DNA of 64,000 nt from Bacteroidaceae bacterium (GTDB lineage Bacteria; Bacteroidota; Bacteroidia; Bacteroidales; Bacteroidaceae): assembly GCA_017559845.1 (NCBI GenBank), contig JAFYQQ010000005.1, positions 27,965-91,964 of the forward strand, read 5' to 3'. Made by a program: the position numbers and the translations under genes. Below, piece by piece: positions 9,726-19,273 of the stretch; position 1 is the stretch's first letter; each line of letters opens with the position of its first letter. Below the pieces are notes generated by a model. The model saw only the letters and a program-made list of their open reading frames with translations, was not told the DNA's origin and searched no databases.

Positions 9726-10973
9726 TTGAAGCGATACAGACTCTCTCCCGCACGCCTGTTGACGTGCCTGTTGGCTTTCGCCTTCATTCTCTCCGCATAT
9801 CCCCAAAAGCAGAGCGACTCTCTTGCTGTGGATGCTTTGCTGAGGCTTGATGTGCCGTTCTTTAAGGGTAATGAGGTGCATCTCCTGCCCAATGGACAAA
9901 CGTTTTTCGATGACCTCTTTCATCATATCCGTCGTGCAGAACGTTATGTCCATATTGAATTTTACAAATTCTACAATGACAGCATAGGCAATGCCACGTT
10001 GGACCTTTTGCGACAGAAAGTGAAGGAAGGTGTGGAGGTGAAGATTCTGATTGACGGACAGGGCAACCATCGGCGCACGGAAAACTTTACAAAGGAGGAC
10101 ATGCAACGTCTGCGTGCCGAGGGTATCATGATGTACGAGTTTGCTCCCTTTGTCTTTCCCTATATCCACAGAGCCTATCATCGCGACCACCGCAAAATTG
10201 TTACCATAGACGGACATACGGCCTACATAGGCGGCATGAACATCGCCGACTACTATCTGCATGGAAAGCCGGAGGTGGGCGATTGGGTGGACATGCACAT
10301 TCGTATGCATGGTTCGTGTGTGGCGGAGTATGAGCGTTTGTTTGCCCAGATGTGGGAGAAGGTAACCGACGAGTCAATGGTCGCTTCCGATTATGCCGGT
10401 CCGGACAAAAGTGAGGATGATATCTTGATGGGCGTCGTAGCCAGATTCCCAGGCAAACGGAGTGGGCTGATGCGAAAGGCGTATGCTGCAGCCATTGATC
10501 AGGCAGAAGAATGTGTGCAGATTGTGAATGCCTATCCCGTACTCACCCGTACTGTGCGCAGGGCGTTGTACCGTGCTTTGGCGCGTGGTGTCAGGGTGGA
10601 ACTTATGCTTTCTGCGAATAATGACCAGCAACTGACACCCAACGTGACGGCCATCCAAATGAAGAAACTGATGGACAAGGGTGCACATATATATTATTTT
10701 GAGGGCGGCTTCCATCATGCCAAGTCCATGATGGTGGACGGTATCTATTGTACTACGGGTTCGGCCAATCTGGATGCGCGTTCACTCATGTTCGACTATG
10801 AAATAAATGCCTTTATGTTTGATAAAGGCGTAACCAACAGATTGCAGGACGTTTACGAGTTTGACAAACGTTCTCGTTGTACGCTTCTCACTCCTGAAAA
10901 CTTCAAGGAACGGTTCACCATGCGCCAGCGTGTCCAAGGAAGGATTTTTTCTTTCCTGAAAGGTTTCTTATAG
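9726..10973 (+). CDS. Cardiolipin synthase-like phospholipase D protein
   Basis: The 415-residue protein has two HKD half-sites, HRDHRKIVTIDG (about residue 154) and HHAKSMMVDG (about residue 331), each followed by a G-S/GG-N box (YIGGMNIADYYL, TTGSANLDARSLM). Such pairs form one active site in phospholipase D enzymes. Length and spacing fit cardiolipin synthases that join phosphatidylglycerol with another phospholipid at the membrane. The N-terminus is a signal-like segment (LLTCLLAFAFILSAYPQ), unlike the two-helix anchor of Escherichia coli ClsA. No ATG exists in a suitable position, and TTG at 9726 gives MKRYRLSP ahead of the hydrophobic stretch; this start is inferred. It follows kdsD by 29 bp and may share its transcript. 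Confidence 0.85.
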   Translation: MKRYRLSPARLLTCLLAFAFILSAYPQKQSDSLAVDALLRLDVPFFKGNEVHLLPNGQTFFDDLFHHIRRAERYVHIEFYKFYNDSIGNATLDLLRQKVKEGVEVKILIDGQGNHRRTENFTKEDMQRLRAEGIMMYEFAPFVFPYIHRAYHRDHRKIVTIDGHTAYIGGMNIADYYLHGKPEVGDWVDMHIRMHGSCVAEYERLFAQMWEKVTDESMVASDYAGPDKSEDDILMGVVARFPGKRSGLMRKAYAAAIDQAEECVQIVNAYPVLTRTVRRALYRALARGVRVELMLSANNDQQLTPNVTAIQMKKLMDKGAHIYYFEGGFHHAKSMMVDGIYCTTGSANLDARSLMFDYEINAFMFDKGVTNRLQDVYEFDKRSRCTLLTPENFKERFTMRQRVQGRIFSFLKGFL

Positions 10974-11104
10974 CAGAACATTGTCATAAGACCCAACGGA
11001 CAAATGCCGAAACAAGTTCAGCATGACCGAAGTGAGCAGTGAACCTCTATTTCATCTGTTATGATGAAGGCTTTCCTATAATATATATAATGTATATAGG
11101 GGTG

Positions 11105-13183
11105 TCAGTCGGTATGATCTAATTCAGCAGAAAGAATGTCGTACATGAGCATCATGTCTGAGGAAGTGATGCCGTGTTGCTGCAATGTTTCGCGGTCTTT
11201 TTGGATGAAGTTCCATTCCTCGCCTACATTTTTGCCGGAATGTTTGGCAATGAAGAGACGGATGCCTTGCTGATAGTGTGTCAATGCACCGGACCAGTTT
11301 CCGTCTGCCCATTCGATATGTCCAGCTACAATATAGTCTTGTCGCGTCAGACTTTCGTTACGCTCCAGGAATAAGTTGGAATGGGTGCGTGCCTTTTCGT
11401 ACTGCTTCATTTGGAAGGAACACCAGATGATTCCTCTTGCGGCTATGGGAGAATCTGGATTGTGATACTTCATTTCAAAAAAGCATTGCTGTGCCTTGTC
11501 GTAGTCATTCATCTTAACCAGACAGTCTGCCATTTCAGGAAGATAGTCTTCCGTGGTGGTTTCCGGCAAGGCTGAAACGCGTTCCAAACAGTCAAGCGCT
11601 TCCATGTGGTAGTCCAGTTCCATGTAACACTTTGCCATTTGTTTCAGCAGCCAGAATTCATCGCCTGTTAGCAGCTCTGCCTGACGGTAGCATTGAAGTG
11701 CAGCCTTTGTGTTGCCCAACTTTTGGTGGCACAGGGCACAATCGAGTAGCATCTGCTCGTCACTGCCCTTGAGGGCAATGATGTCGTGGGCACAGAGCAA
11801 TGCGGCATTGTATGCCTGTGTGCGCATGAGCATATCGTGCAGTTGCAGCAAACTTTCTACGTTGAAATGATGTGCCAGTGTGGGTATGGCGGGCAAATAA
11901 ACATTCATGGCGAACGGGCTGGGGTAGGCCTTGTTCCATTTGGAATAGGAGAAGAAACGGTAAAGGTTCTGTATCATCAGTCCGTAGGCAATCCGGGGGG
12001 TGTGTTCTTCGGGTACGGCCAGTTCGTGGTCAAGTTCTTCTTCGGGATTGGCGAACATGGATGTTTTCATTCCCTGACCTTTCATATCCAGCATCTGTAC
12101 GATGGCATACATGTCAATGTCGCAGCAGTGCTGTTGCAGGAAATCGTGCAGTTTTACCATACTCTGGTCTTTTGCCTTAGCCAGGATTTCCTTCACTTCG
12201 GTCCGTTCCTTGTCATAAGGCATCCACCAGGCAGACATTTTCTGGAAAAAAGGCTTGTGGTAGGCAATGACAAAGGTGCGGGGATTGAGGTCGGCTCTGT
12301 CGCGCATGGCGTCCTGCATAAAGTCTGCGCGTTCCTCTTCGCTAATGCCATTTTGGGCATATTTCTTTACGTTCTTGGCCAACTGCTCGTATATCTTCAG
12401 GCAGTTCTTCTGTATGAAGAGAAAGTGTTGTATAAAGCGGATTTCTTCGTTAAGGTGTTGGGTTTGTGTGGTAACGGCATCCTCTGGGTAGAGTGCAAGA
12501 CGTTTGGTGTATCTGAGGTGGACCAGAACGTATGCCAGTGTAGCCTGTGTACGGACGGAGATGTCCTCTTCTGTCATGAACATGAAGAGCATTTGTAGCT
12601 TTTGCAGGTCGAAGTATTCCCAAAGAGCCATCAGCAATCCGGCCATGAAATATCTCTTTACAAGGGGTTGCTGTTCCTGTATGAAGTCGTAAAGTATGGC
12701 CGTCTCCTTACGCGAAAGCTGGCCCATAGTCCACAACTTGCCGAATATGCGGTCTTGAAGGATGTAACCTTCAGCCGTATCTTCTTTGCTGTAATGCCGT
12801 TTCAGTTTTGTCGTGGTTTCTGCGGAGAAGTCTGTTGTGAGGCCGGCATTGTGTGTGTGGGCATAGTCATCACCTTGTGTCTCTATGCGTATGTTCCGGT
12901 GTATGGCATCCACAATCTCCAACGCACGAGAGGCTATCTGTTTTTGCATCTGGTGGCGTTCGGGGTCGATACCTCCTTGTTTGATGAAGGAACGCATTGA
13001 CGCATAGTCTTTGCTTACGGCTTCCAGTTGCATGGCAAGCGAACGGTCATTGCAATGGTATTGCAACACCTGTGCCTGTGCCAGTCCGGTGGCAATGCGG
13101 TAATCCAGCAACGCTTCGGTGGCATCCTTGTAGAGCGTGTCGCGAACGTCGTTTGTTATCACTTTCTGATGAATGTGTTCCAT
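11105..13183 (-). CDS. Large tetratricopeptide-repeat protein
   Basis: The 692-residue protein has no signal peptide and no recognised catalytic motif. The N-terminal half (to about 400) is alpha-helical and unassigned. The C-terminal part contains consecutive TPR-like helices, for example LLDCALCHQKLGNTKAALQC, AKCYMELDYHMEALDCLE and MADCLVKMNDYDKAQQCFFE. This suggests a cytoplasmic scaffold or adaptor. Its start overlaps the end of the upstream solute-binding lipoprotein gene by 25 nt on the same strand, so the two are probably co-translated. Function is unknown. Confidence 0.8.
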   Translation of the reverse strand: MEHIHQKVITNDVRDTLYKDATEALLDYRIATGLAQAQVLQYHCNDRSLAMQLEAVSKDYASMRSFIKQGGIDPERHQMQKQIASRALEIVDAIHRNIRIETQGDDYAHTHNAGLTTDFSAETTTKLKRHYSKEDTAEGYILQDRIFGKLWTMGQLSRKETAILYDFIQEQQPLVKRYFMAGLLMALWEYFDLQKLQMLFMFMTEEDISVRTQATLAYVLVHLRYTKRLALYPEDAVTTQTQHLNEEIRFIQHFLFIQKNCLKIYEQLAKNVKKYAQNGISEEERADFMQDAMRDRADLNPRTFVIAYHKPFFQKMSAWWMPYDKERTEVKEILAKAKDQSMVKLHDFLQQHCCDIDMYAIVQMLDMKGQGMKTSMFANPEEELDHELAVPEEHTPRIAYGLMIQNLYRFFSYSKWNKAYPSPFAMNVYLPAIPTLAHHFNVESLLQLHDMLMRTQAYNAALLCAHDIIALKGSDEQMLLDCALCHQKLGNTKAALQCYRQAELLTGDEFWLLKQMAKCYMELDYHMEALDCLERVSALPETTTEDYLPEMADCLVKMNDYDKAQQCFFEMKYHNPDSPIAARGIIWCSFQMKQYEKARTHSNLFLERNESLTRQDYIVAGHIEWADGNWSGALTHYQQGIRLFIAKHSGKNVGEEWNFIQKDRETLQQHGITSSDMMLMYDILSAELDHTD

Positions 13184-14121
13184 ATAAGGCTGTCGGGTAC
13201 AACGTTCTTGGGCATGCGTTCCCTGGCTTGCAGGAAGTCTGCGGCTTTTTTCAGCGCAAGGCTGTCTGGAAGCTCAGCGCCTTTTGGACATATAACTTGT
13301 ATGCTGTCCACCGCTTCGGGCGCAATCTTGTATTGTGACTGTAGGATGCGTCTTACCGTGTTTTGATGGCGCACGTCATTTAACTGTTTGGCGGCAATGT
13401 CGTATGCCTGTACCATTAGGCGGATTTGCTCGTGGCGGTGTGCATCAAGTGTGCTGTCGCTCCTTACAATCCATGCGGTAAGGTGGGGACCTTCCTGTGG
13501 TGAGGTGTAAATAAGGTTGTTGCCCTCAAATTTCATCCATTGACTGTAAGGTTCCGGCAGTATGGCTGCGTCAATCAGCCCTGTACGTACCATTTCCGTG
13601 CGTAGTTGGATGTCGTGAACTTGCGGACGATATACGTCTTCTTTCAGCATGAACGCGCTGTCAAGCATATTGTCGCACCAGTAGTCAGTCACGGACAAAC
13701 GGCTGATGGCCACCATGCGTTCTTTCATCTGGTGTATCTTGCTCACTCTTTTGCCTTTGATGGCCAGTAGGCTCATGCTTGTGCTGCCCTTCATGATGGC
13801 TTTTATATCTGTGCTTTCGTTCAGACGTATAGCCCTGATGAGGTCGCTGTATGCCACGGTTACATGTCCCCTTTGTATGGCTGTGTCCGCATCCATCTGT
13901 GCCAGGTAGGTGTGCAGTCGCATGGTCAGTCCCAGTGAGTCTGCAATGCCGCATTCGGCAGCCAGATAAAGGGGCAGGCAGTCTGTTGTAGGCATTACGG
14001 CAATGTGGAGTGCAAGACTATCTTGGGTGGCAATCTCCTCAGGGGTAAGTTCACGTTCCTTTTGTGTGCAGGACATGGCCGCCACAAGGGAAAGCAGAGT
14101 GATGATGATATATTTTTTCAC
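13159..14121 (-). CDS. Solute-binding lipoprotein, ABC nitrate/taurine-like
   Basis: From a GTG at 14121 the product is 320 residues beginning VKKYIIITLLSLVAAMSC, a textbook lipoprotein signal with Cys as the first mature residue. The mature part reads like a periplasmic binding protein of the SsuA/ThiY type (LHIAVMPTTDCLPLYLAAECG, GHVTVAYSDLIRAI, AAILPEPYSQWM). The open frame extends 13 codons further to a TTG at 14160, but that codon lies in the hairpin following pgk, so I reject it. No permease or ATPase gene is adjacent; instead the next gene, overlapping by 25 nt, encodes a TPR protein. The ligand is unknown. Confidence 0.75.
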   Translation of the reverse strand: MKKYIIITLLSLVAAMSCTQKERELTPEEIATQDSLALHIAVMPTTDCLPLYLAAECGIADSLGLTMRLHTYLAQMDADTAIQRGHVTVAYSDLIRAIRLNESTDIKAIMKGSTSMSLLAIKGKRVSKIHQMKERMVAISRLSVTDYWCDNMLDSAFMLKEDVYRPQVHDIQLRTEMVRTGLIDAAILPEPYSQWMKFEGNNLIYTSPQEGPHLTAWIVRSDSTLDAHRHEQIRLMVQAYDIAAKQLNDVRHQNTVRRILQSQYKIAPEAVDSIQVICPKGAELPDSLALKKAADFLQARERMPKNVVPDSLIWNTFIRK

Positions 14122-14157
14122 GCTGTTGCTGAAAGGGTTTTCTTGGTGTTGAAAATG

Positions 14158-14202
14158 CAAGGAACGAGAGATTTTGATATGCTCGCCCTCCCTCGTTCCT
14201 TG
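14158..14202 (-). terminator. Hairpin downstream of pgk
   Basis: An 11-bp perfect stem (caaggaacgag at 14158-14168 and its complement at 14192-14202) lies 30 bp beyond the pgk stop. On the minus strand it is followed only by a weak T tract (gcattttcaac). It probably separates pgk from the lipoprotein-TPR pair. Confidence 0.6.
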
Positions 14203-14232
14203 TTGGTCTATTGTGTGTTCTATGCGGGGGAA

Positions 14233-15480
14233 TTATCCCTTGATTGCTGCAATACCGGGCAGAATCTTGCCTTCAATAGCTTCGAGCAACGCACCACCAC
14301 CGGTAGAGATGTAAGAAACCTTGTCGGCCAGACCGAACTTGTTCACACATGCTACAGAGTCACCACCGCCAATCAGTGAGAATGCACCCTCGGCTGTAGC
14401 TTCTGCAATGGCGTTACCGATTGCACGTGAACCGGCGCAGAAGTTGTCAAATTCGAATACACCGGCAGGACCGTTCCAAAGGATGGTCTTGCAGCCCTTG
14501 ATGGCTTCGGCAAACTTCTTCTGTGCCTCGGGACCTGCATCCAGGCCTTCCCAACCTTCGGGAATGTCTGTGGCGGGAGCAACCTTCTGGTTGGCATCGT
14601 TAGAGAAGTCATCACCGATGATGGCATCGGGAGCCAATACCAGTTCCACTCCGTTCTTCTTTGCCAGTTCCTCAACACCGAGAGCAACGTCCAGCTTGTC
14701 AATCTCGCAGATAGACTTGCCGACATTTCCGCCGTGAGCCTTGGCGAAGGTGTAGGTCATACCACCGCAAAGGATAATCTTGTCAACCTTGCCGAGCAGG
14801 TTCTCAATGATTCCGATCTTTGAAGAAACCTTTGATCCACCCATGATGGCGATGAAGGGGCGCTTGATGTTGCCAAGAACTGCATCAACGGCTGCTACCT
14901 CCTTCTCCATCAGATAGCCGAGCATCTTGTTGTCTGCGTCGAAGTAGTCAGCGATAACTGCAGTAGAGGCGTGCTTGCGGTGAGCTGTACCGAATGCATC
15001 CATTACATAGCAGTCTGCATAGCTGGCCAAAGTCTTGGCAAATTCCTTCTGGCTTTCCTTCATTGCCTTCTTAGCCTCGTCGTAAACGGGATCTTCCTTG
15101 TCGATGCCAACGGGCTTGCCTTCCTCTTCGGGATAGTAGCGTAGGTTCTCCAACAGCAGCGCTTCGCCCATCTTCAGTTCAGCGGCAGCTTCGGCAGCCT
15201 TTGCACAGTCGGGTGCGAAGGTTACGGGAACTCCCAGTGCGTCAGTTACTGCATCCTTGATCTGACCCAGAGAAAGCTTGGGGTTTACTTTACCCTTGGG
15301 CTTGCCCATGTGGCTCATAATGATAACTGCACCGCCGTCAGCGATGATCTTCTTCAGGGTGGGCAATGCTCCGCGGATACGGGTGTCATCGGTGATCTCA
15401 CCGTTCTCGTTCAGGGGCACGTTGAAATCCACGCGAACGATGGCTTTCTTGCCGGCAAAATTAAAATTTTCAATTGTCAT
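14233..15480 (-). CDS. pgk: Phosphoglycerate kinase
   Basis: Pgk transfers a phosphate from 1,3-bisphosphoglycerate to ADP in glycolysis. The 415 residues match the family. Landmarks: N-terminal [17 protein letters not shown] with the substrate-binding motif, [74 protein letters not shown] and the C-terminal nucleotide loop GGGDSVACV. It has its own consensus promoter and a downstream hairpin, so it looks monocistronic. Confidence 0.97.
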   Translation of the reverse strand: MTIENFNFAGKKAIVRVDFNVPLNENGEITDDTRIRGALPTLKKIIADGGAVIIMSHMGKPKGKVNPKLSLGQIKDAVTDALGVPVTFAPDCAKAAEAAAELKMGEALLLENLRYYPEEEGKPVGIDKEDPVYDEAKKAMKESQKEFAKTLASYADCYVMDAFGTAHRKHASTAVIADYFDADNKMLGYLMEKEVAAVDAVLGNIKRPFIAIMGGSKVSSKIGIIENLLGKVDKIILCGGMTYTFAKAHGGNVGKSICEIDKLDVALGVEELAKKNGVELVLAPDAIIGDDFSNDANQKVAPATDIPEGWEGLDAGPEAQKKFAEAIKGCKTILWNGPAGVFEFDNFCAGSRAIGNAIAEATAEGAFSLIGGGDSVACVNKFGLADKVSYISTGGGALLEAIEGKILPGIAAIKG

Positions 15481-15527
15481 AATCTTTATCTTTTAAAAGA
15501 AGTTTGAATATTCTTGTTTTCAGACGA

Positions 15528-15559
15528 CAAAGTTACGTTTTTTTGTTTGCATACGCAAA
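15528..15559 (-). promoter_or_regulatory. Promoter for pgk
   Basis: On the minus strand TTTG (15556-15559) is followed after 20 nt by TAACTTTG (15528-15535), a full Bacteroidetes consensus, 47 bp upstream of the pgk ATG. Confidence 0.75.
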
Positions 15560-15592
15560 TAAAACCCATTAAAAGGTATATGAATCTGCCGA

Positions 15593-16240
15593 TTAGGACA
15601 AAAGTTTGACTCCGTTTTTGGGACAAAAGTGAAGCAAGCCGCATTCTTCACACTTCGGACGGCGTGCAAGGCATACATATCTGCCATGAAGAATTAGCCA
15701 ATGGTGCGCCATTGGGATCAGGTTTTCGGGAATATGTTTTACCAATTCTTTTTCCACGCTGAGCGGGGTGGTGCATTTGTCAGAGACCAGTCCGATCCGG
15801 TGGCTGACTCTGAAAACGTGGGTGTCGACGGCCATGCGGGCCTTCTGAAAAATGACAGCCTGTATGACATTAGCAGTCTTTCTGCCTACTCCGGGAAGCT
15901 GTTCCAACTGTTCGCCAGTTGAGGGTACTTCTCCTCCGAATTTCTCTTGCAGCATCTTTGCCATGGCTACAAGATGCTTGGCTTTATTGTTCGGATAGCT
16001 GACACTGCGGATGTATTCGAAGATGGTTTCTGGTGTGGCTTCGGCCATGACTTCAGCAGTAGGGTAGTCCTGAAACAGGGCAGGTGTTACCGTGTTGATT
16101 CTCTTGTCTGTACATTGCGCACTAAGAATGACGGCCACCAATAATTGGAACGGTGTTTCATAGTGCAGTTCCGTCTCCGGCATGGGCATTGCCTGTTGGA
16201 AATATGCAATGGCTTTTTGGTATAGTTCTTTCTTTCTCAT
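15593..16240 (-). CDS. nth: Endonuclease III
   Basis: This DNA glycosylase/AP lyase removes oxidised pyrimidines in base-excision repair. The 215-residue product carries the helix-hairpin-helix LEQLPGVGRKTANVI with the catalytic Lys, the catalytic Asp in AVDTHVFRVSHR, and a C-terminal 4Fe-4S site of spacing C-x6-C-x2-C-x5-C (CLARRPKCEECGLLHFC). I use the ATG at 16240 (MRKKELYQKA); five upstream codons lead only to a TTG. A TATCTTTG element lies 25 bp before this ATG. Confidence 0.95.
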   Translation of the reverse strand: MRKKELYQKAIAYFQQAMPMPETELHYETPFQLLVAVILSAQCTDKRINTVTPALFQDYPTAEVMAEATPETIFEYIRSVSYPNNKAKHLVAMAKMLQEKFGGEVPSTGEQLEQLPGVGRKTANVIQAVIFQKARMAVDTHVFRVSHRIGLVSDKCTTPLSVEKELVKHIPENLIPMAHHWLILHGRYVCLARRPKCEECGLLHFCPKNGVKLLS

Positions 16241-16265
16241 ACCTGAAATTTTCAAAATTCAATCG

Positions 16266-16297
16266 CAAAGATACATGACATTGGAATAACAGGCAAG
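16266..16297 (-). promoter_or_regulatory. Promoter for nth
   Basis: Minus-strand TATCTTTG (16266-16273) with CTTG (16294-16297) 20 nt upstream, a 3/4 match to the -33 element. Confidence 0.6.
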
Positions 16298-16357
16298 TTT
16301 TAAAAGCATTTATATGTAGTTTTCCCAAAAACTGTGTTCTAGTACATGAAAACTTTA

Positions 16358-16365
16358 TACCTTTG
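16358..16365 (+). promoter_or_regulatory. -7 element for the M64 peptidase
   Basis: TACCTTTG is an exact TAnnTTTG match 27 bp before the ATG at 16393. It overlaps an upstream in-frame ATG at 16363, which argues for the later start. No clear -33 TTTG was found. Confidence 0.5.
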
Positions 16366-16392
16366 TGCACGAATGTTAATGATTTTACGATA

Positions 16393-17685
16393 ATGAGAAG
16401 AATATCTGCCTTTGGTCTTTTGATTGTGTTCAATGTGTTGACGATGTATGCACAGCGGTTCGATGACAAGTTTAGCGACCGTACACTTCGTATTGACTAT
16501 ATATTCAGCGGAAACGCCAATGCCCAACAGATCAGTGTGGATGAATTGCGCAGTGCAGAAGGATGGTATGGCAGGAGGTGGAACCTGGACAAGTTACTTT
16601 TGCGTGGGAACGGTCAAATCATGATGACGGACACTGCAGCTTGCGACACATTGTATCGAATGGCGTTCAGCACGCTTTTTCAGGAGTGGCAGGGAACGGA
16701 AGAGGCAGCCCGTACACATAAGTCATTTGAGAATATCTTTTTGTTGCCGATGCCAAAAAATGTGGTGGATGTCACTGTTGAGCTTACCGATAATCATGGG
16801 AAAGTGAGTTCTCGCTTTACCCATCGTGTGTTTCCAAAGGATATCCTTATCCGTCCTGCATCCAAGGCTTATGAGTGGCAATATGTCCGCAAGGCGGGCG
16901 ACAGCCGTAATTGTATAGATTTTACATTTGTACCAGAAGGTTATACCCAGGATGAAATGCCTCTTTTCCTTCGGGATTGCCAAGAAAGCGTGGATGCGAT
17001 TCTGAGTCATGAACCCTTCAAGTCCATGGCGGATAAACTGAATTTCGTGGCGGTGATGGCTCCCTCGGCAGAGAGTGGTGTCAGTATTCCACATAAATCA
17101 TTGTGGCGAAACACGGTATTGAACAGCAATTTTGATACCTTCTATAGTGCGCGCTATCTTACCACTCTGCACTTGAAACGTCTGCACGATGTCCTTGCCG
17201 GTGTACCAAGCGAACATATACTGATATTGGCGAATACGGACAATTATGGTGGTGGTGGAATTTTTAACAGCTATTTGATGACCGCAGCCCACAATGCCAT
17301 GTGCCGTCCAGTCATAGTGCATGAGCTGGGTCATAGCTTTGCGGGTTTAGGGGACGAATATTATTATGATGACCAGTATGAAGTGTTATATCCCGCTGGT
17401 GTGGAACCCTGGGAACCCAATATTACGACGTTGACGGATTTCTCTTCAAAGTGGAAGGATTTATTATCTCCCGAGACAAAAATTCCTACTACGCCATCCG
17501 GAAATAATGTGTATTCGGAATTGGGTGTTTATGAAGGTGGGGGATATCAGTCTAAGGGAGTATATCGTCCGGTGCAGGAGTGTAGGATGAAAATCAATGC
17601 AGCGCCTGCTTTCTGTCCGGTCTGCCAAAGAGCAATCAAACGTATGATAGACTACCACACGAAAGATGTAACGGATATAAAATAA
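16393..17685 (+). CDS. Secreted M64-family zinc metallopeptidase
   Basis: The 430-residue protein starts MRRISAFGLLIVFNVLTMYA with a signal peptide cut near AQ. An N-terminal beta-rich domain (about residues 25-140) is followed by the peptidase domain beginning DFTFVPEGYTQDE and the zinc motif HELGHSFAGLGDEYYY, the M64 pattern seen in the IgA peptidase of Clostridium ramosum. Relatives with this two-domain layout are common in Bacteroidales, and the natural substrate is mostly unknown, so IgA cleavage must not be assumed. The C-terminus is short, with no sorting tail. The gene converges with a small envelope operon; the two stop codons are only 2 bp apart. Confidence 0.88.
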   Translation: MRRISAFGLLIVFNVLTMYAQRFDDKFSDRTLRIDYIFSGNANAQQISVDELRSAEGWYGRRWNLDKLLLRGNGQIMMTDTAACDTLYRMAFSTLFQEWQGTEEAARTHKSFENIFLLPMPKNVVDVTVELTDNHGKVSSRFTHRVFPKDILIRPASKAYEWQYVRKAGDSRNCIDFTFVPEGYTQDEMPLFLRDCQESVDAILSHEPFKSMADKLNFVAVMAPSAESGVSIPHKSLWRNTVLNSNFDTFYSARYLTTLHLKRLHDVLAGVPSEHILILANTDNYGGGGIFNSYLMTAAHNAMCRPVIVHELGHSFAGLGDEYYYDDQYEVLYPAGVEPWEPNITTLTDFSSKWKDLLSPETKIPTTPSGNNVYSELGVYEGGGYQSKGVYRPVQECRMKINAAPAFCPVCQRAIKRMIDYHTKDVTDIK

Positions 17686-17687
17686 CG

Positions 17688-17951
17688 CTATTTCTTACGG
17701 CGGAAAATGGATGTGATGGAACGCAGAAGTCGTGTTCCTAAACGGACACCTTGATAAATGGCTATACCATTGCTGACCAGACTGCCCATGCTGAAGACTG
17801 ATGTGGTTGAAGGGATGGGGTCGGTGATGCGTTGGACAATCTGCCCCAATCTTTGGCTTGAAGCGTTGATGCGGAGCTTTACTTGTGCTTTTTCTTCTCT
17901 TAAAGCAGCTAGGGCGTCAATCTGTCCTGCAATGGATTCAGCTTTGTTCAT
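17688..17951 (-). CDS. Small protein of the YtxH-holin operon
   Basis: This 87-residue protein has a charged helical N-terminus (AGQIDALAALREEKAQVKLR) and a weakly hydrophobic region rich in Gly and Ile near residues 50-75, then a basic tail (IFRRKK). No known domain is recognised. It overlaps the holin-like gene upstream by 14 nt and is the last gene of the three-gene operon. An accessory role with the two envelope proteins is inferred from position. Confidence 0.7.
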   Translation of the reverse strand: MNKAESIAGQIDALAALREEKAQVKLRINASSQRLGQIVQRITDPIPSTTSVFSMGSLVSNGIAIYQGVRLGTRLLRSITSIFRRKK

Positions 17952-18315
17952 TGTTTTTCTCTTCTTTGTTTACAAATAGTCTGATCATCATTCTGGCGAG
18001 TGGCTGAATAATCCAAGCATTTCTCTTGCTGTAGGCGATGAGTAGGACAAGTACAAGGAAAACGGCAATGCTGATGAAACCCAACGAAAGGTTGCCGGTA
18101 AGGTCTCCAATCCAGTATGCCAATGCAAATGTGAGGAAAAACAGTATCATGGCGCCCAAAACGAAACAGACGGCGGCAATGGCCACGGTAGACAAAATTA
18201 CGGTCAATTTGTCTGCCGTGTCCATCAACGCATATTCTTTTTGCAAGTTCAAATATTGCTTTGTCTCTTGCAACAGCTTGCGGAAATTGTCTGTGTACTT
18301 TTCCTCAGTGTTCAT
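17938..18315 (-). CDS. Phage-holin-like (PF07332-type) membrane protein
   Basis: The 125-residue protein has an N-terminal amphipathic helix (NFRKLLQETKQYLNLQKEYA) and two strong membrane segments (about residues 40-62 and 75-95), ending in a charged tail. This is the layout of the holin-superfamily III proteins often found next to YtxH-domain genes in Bacteroidetes, probably a stress or envelope factor rather than a lysis holin. It sits between the YtxH gene (15 bp upstream) and an overlapping small gene. Confidence 0.75.
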   Translation of the reverse strand: MNTEEKYTDNFRKLLQETKQYLNLQKEYALMDTADKLTVILSTVAIAAVCFVLGAMILFFLTFALAYWIGDLTGNLSLGFISIAVFLVLVLLIAYSKRNAWIIQPLARMMIRLFVNKEEKNNEQS

Positions 18316-18330
18316 CTACAAATCGTAATG

Positions 18331-18546
18331 TTAGATTTCGGGTGCGGGGCTGGCCTGCAACTCTTCTGCAATCTCATCTACCAGATTGGCCATTTCCTTG
18401 CTGTTGAGCTTGATGCCGCGTTTGCGTAATGCTTCGGCAATTCTCTCGCGCAAGTCGCTACCTTTTTCAGGAGCAAAAAGTAATCCACATGCAGTACCAA
18501 TTGCGGCACCGCCTAAAAATGCTACCAAATAATTCAATGCCTTCAT
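18331..18546 (-). CDS. YtxH-domain protein
   Basis: This 71-residue protein has a Gly-rich membrane segment and the typical LGGAAIGTACGLLFAPEKGSDLRERI signature (residues about 10-36), followed by an amphipathic helix. YtxH-type proteins are general-stress, membrane-associated factors of unclear biochemistry. It is the first gene of the operon; a TACATTTG element lies 33 bp upstream. Confidence 0.82.
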   Translation of the reverse strand: MKALNYLVAFLGGAAIGTACGLLFAPEKGSDLRERIAEALRKRGIKLNSKEMANLVDEIAEELQASPAPEI

Positions 18547-18579
18547 AGTCTAAAACGTATTTTATGGTGAGTAATGATG

Positions 18580-18587
18580 CAAATGTA
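18580..18587 (-). promoter_or_regulatory. -7 element for the YtxH operon
   Basis: Minus-strand TACATTTG, an exact TAnnTTTG match, 33 bp upstream of the ATG. No clean TTTG is seen at the -33 distance. Confidence 0.45.
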
Positions 18588-18682
18588 GTGTTTTTTTTTG
18601 TAATAAAAAGTTTTCTACTGGATTTTATGATATTTTTAACGTTTTTTTTACATTATTTCATGGTTGGTAACTGGAAAATAGC

Positions 18683-18690
18683 TACCTTTG
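18683..18690 (+). promoter_or_regulatory. -7 element for the SPOR lipoprotein gene
   Basis: TACCTTTG, 58 bp before the ATG at 18749. The nearest -33-like GTTG (18663-18666) gives a 16-nt spacer. Confidence 0.45.
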
Positions 18691-18748
18691 CAGAGGTAAA
18701 AAATAAAGATAAGAGTAAAAAATAATTCTTTAAAATAATTCAGCAAGT

Positions 18749-19246
18749 ATGAAAAAGATTTTCTGGATGGGCACAGCCCTGTTTATGGTGTTTGCAATGA
18801 GTTCTTGTAAGAGCAAGGAAAGTGCGTACAAAAAGGCTTATGAGAAGGCTAAGGCACAGCAGACTGCGACAACAGCGCCTGTAACTCAGCAGACAACTCC
18901 CGTAAGTGTTACTCCCGTAACCACAACTACAACTCCCACCACAACAACCGCAGATTACAGCAATGTAAGCGTACGTACTGAGAACGTAACTCTCGTTTCT
19001 GGCGCTCCTTTGAAGGCTTATAGCGTTGTTGTCGGCAGCTTCGGTGTAAAGGCCAATGCCACTGGTCTTGCCAACACATTGAACAGCAAGGGCTATACCG
19101 CTCGTGTGGTACAGGCCAATACCTCAAGCAATGGCGTTATGTATCGTGTTTGCGCTACCAGCTATGACACCAAGGCAGAAGCAGCTCAGAGCCGCAACAA
19201 CCTGATTGGTCAATATCCCGGCGCTTGGTTGCTGTATAAGAAGTAA
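18749..19246 (+). CDS. SPOR-domain lipoprotein
   Basis: The 165-residue product starts with a lipoprotein signal ending in SSC (Cys 20). A Thr/Pro/Val-rich linker (about residues 37-70) leads to a C-terminal SPOR domain (LKAYSVVVGSFGVKANATGL ... YRVCATSYDTKAEA). SPOR domains bind peptidoglycan stripped of stem peptides, often at the division septum. Role here is inferred to be cell-wall binding. It is followed 27 bp later by ruvX. Confidence 0.87.
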   Translation: MKKIFWMGTALFMVFAMSSCKSKESAYKKAYEKAKAQQTATTAPVTQQTTPVSVTPVTTTTTPTTTTADYSNVSVRTENVTLVSGAPLKAYSVVVGSFGVKANATGLANTLNSKGYTARVVQANTSSNGVMYRVCATSYDTKAEAAQSRNNLIGQYPGAWLLYKK

Positions 19247-19273
19247 TTGTTATAATTACACATAACTGTTAGG

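Noticed and set aside
17938..18315. Prophage lysis holin
   Set aside because: Despite the holin-like topology there are no phage genes nearby; the YtxH neighbour points to an envelope or stress operon.
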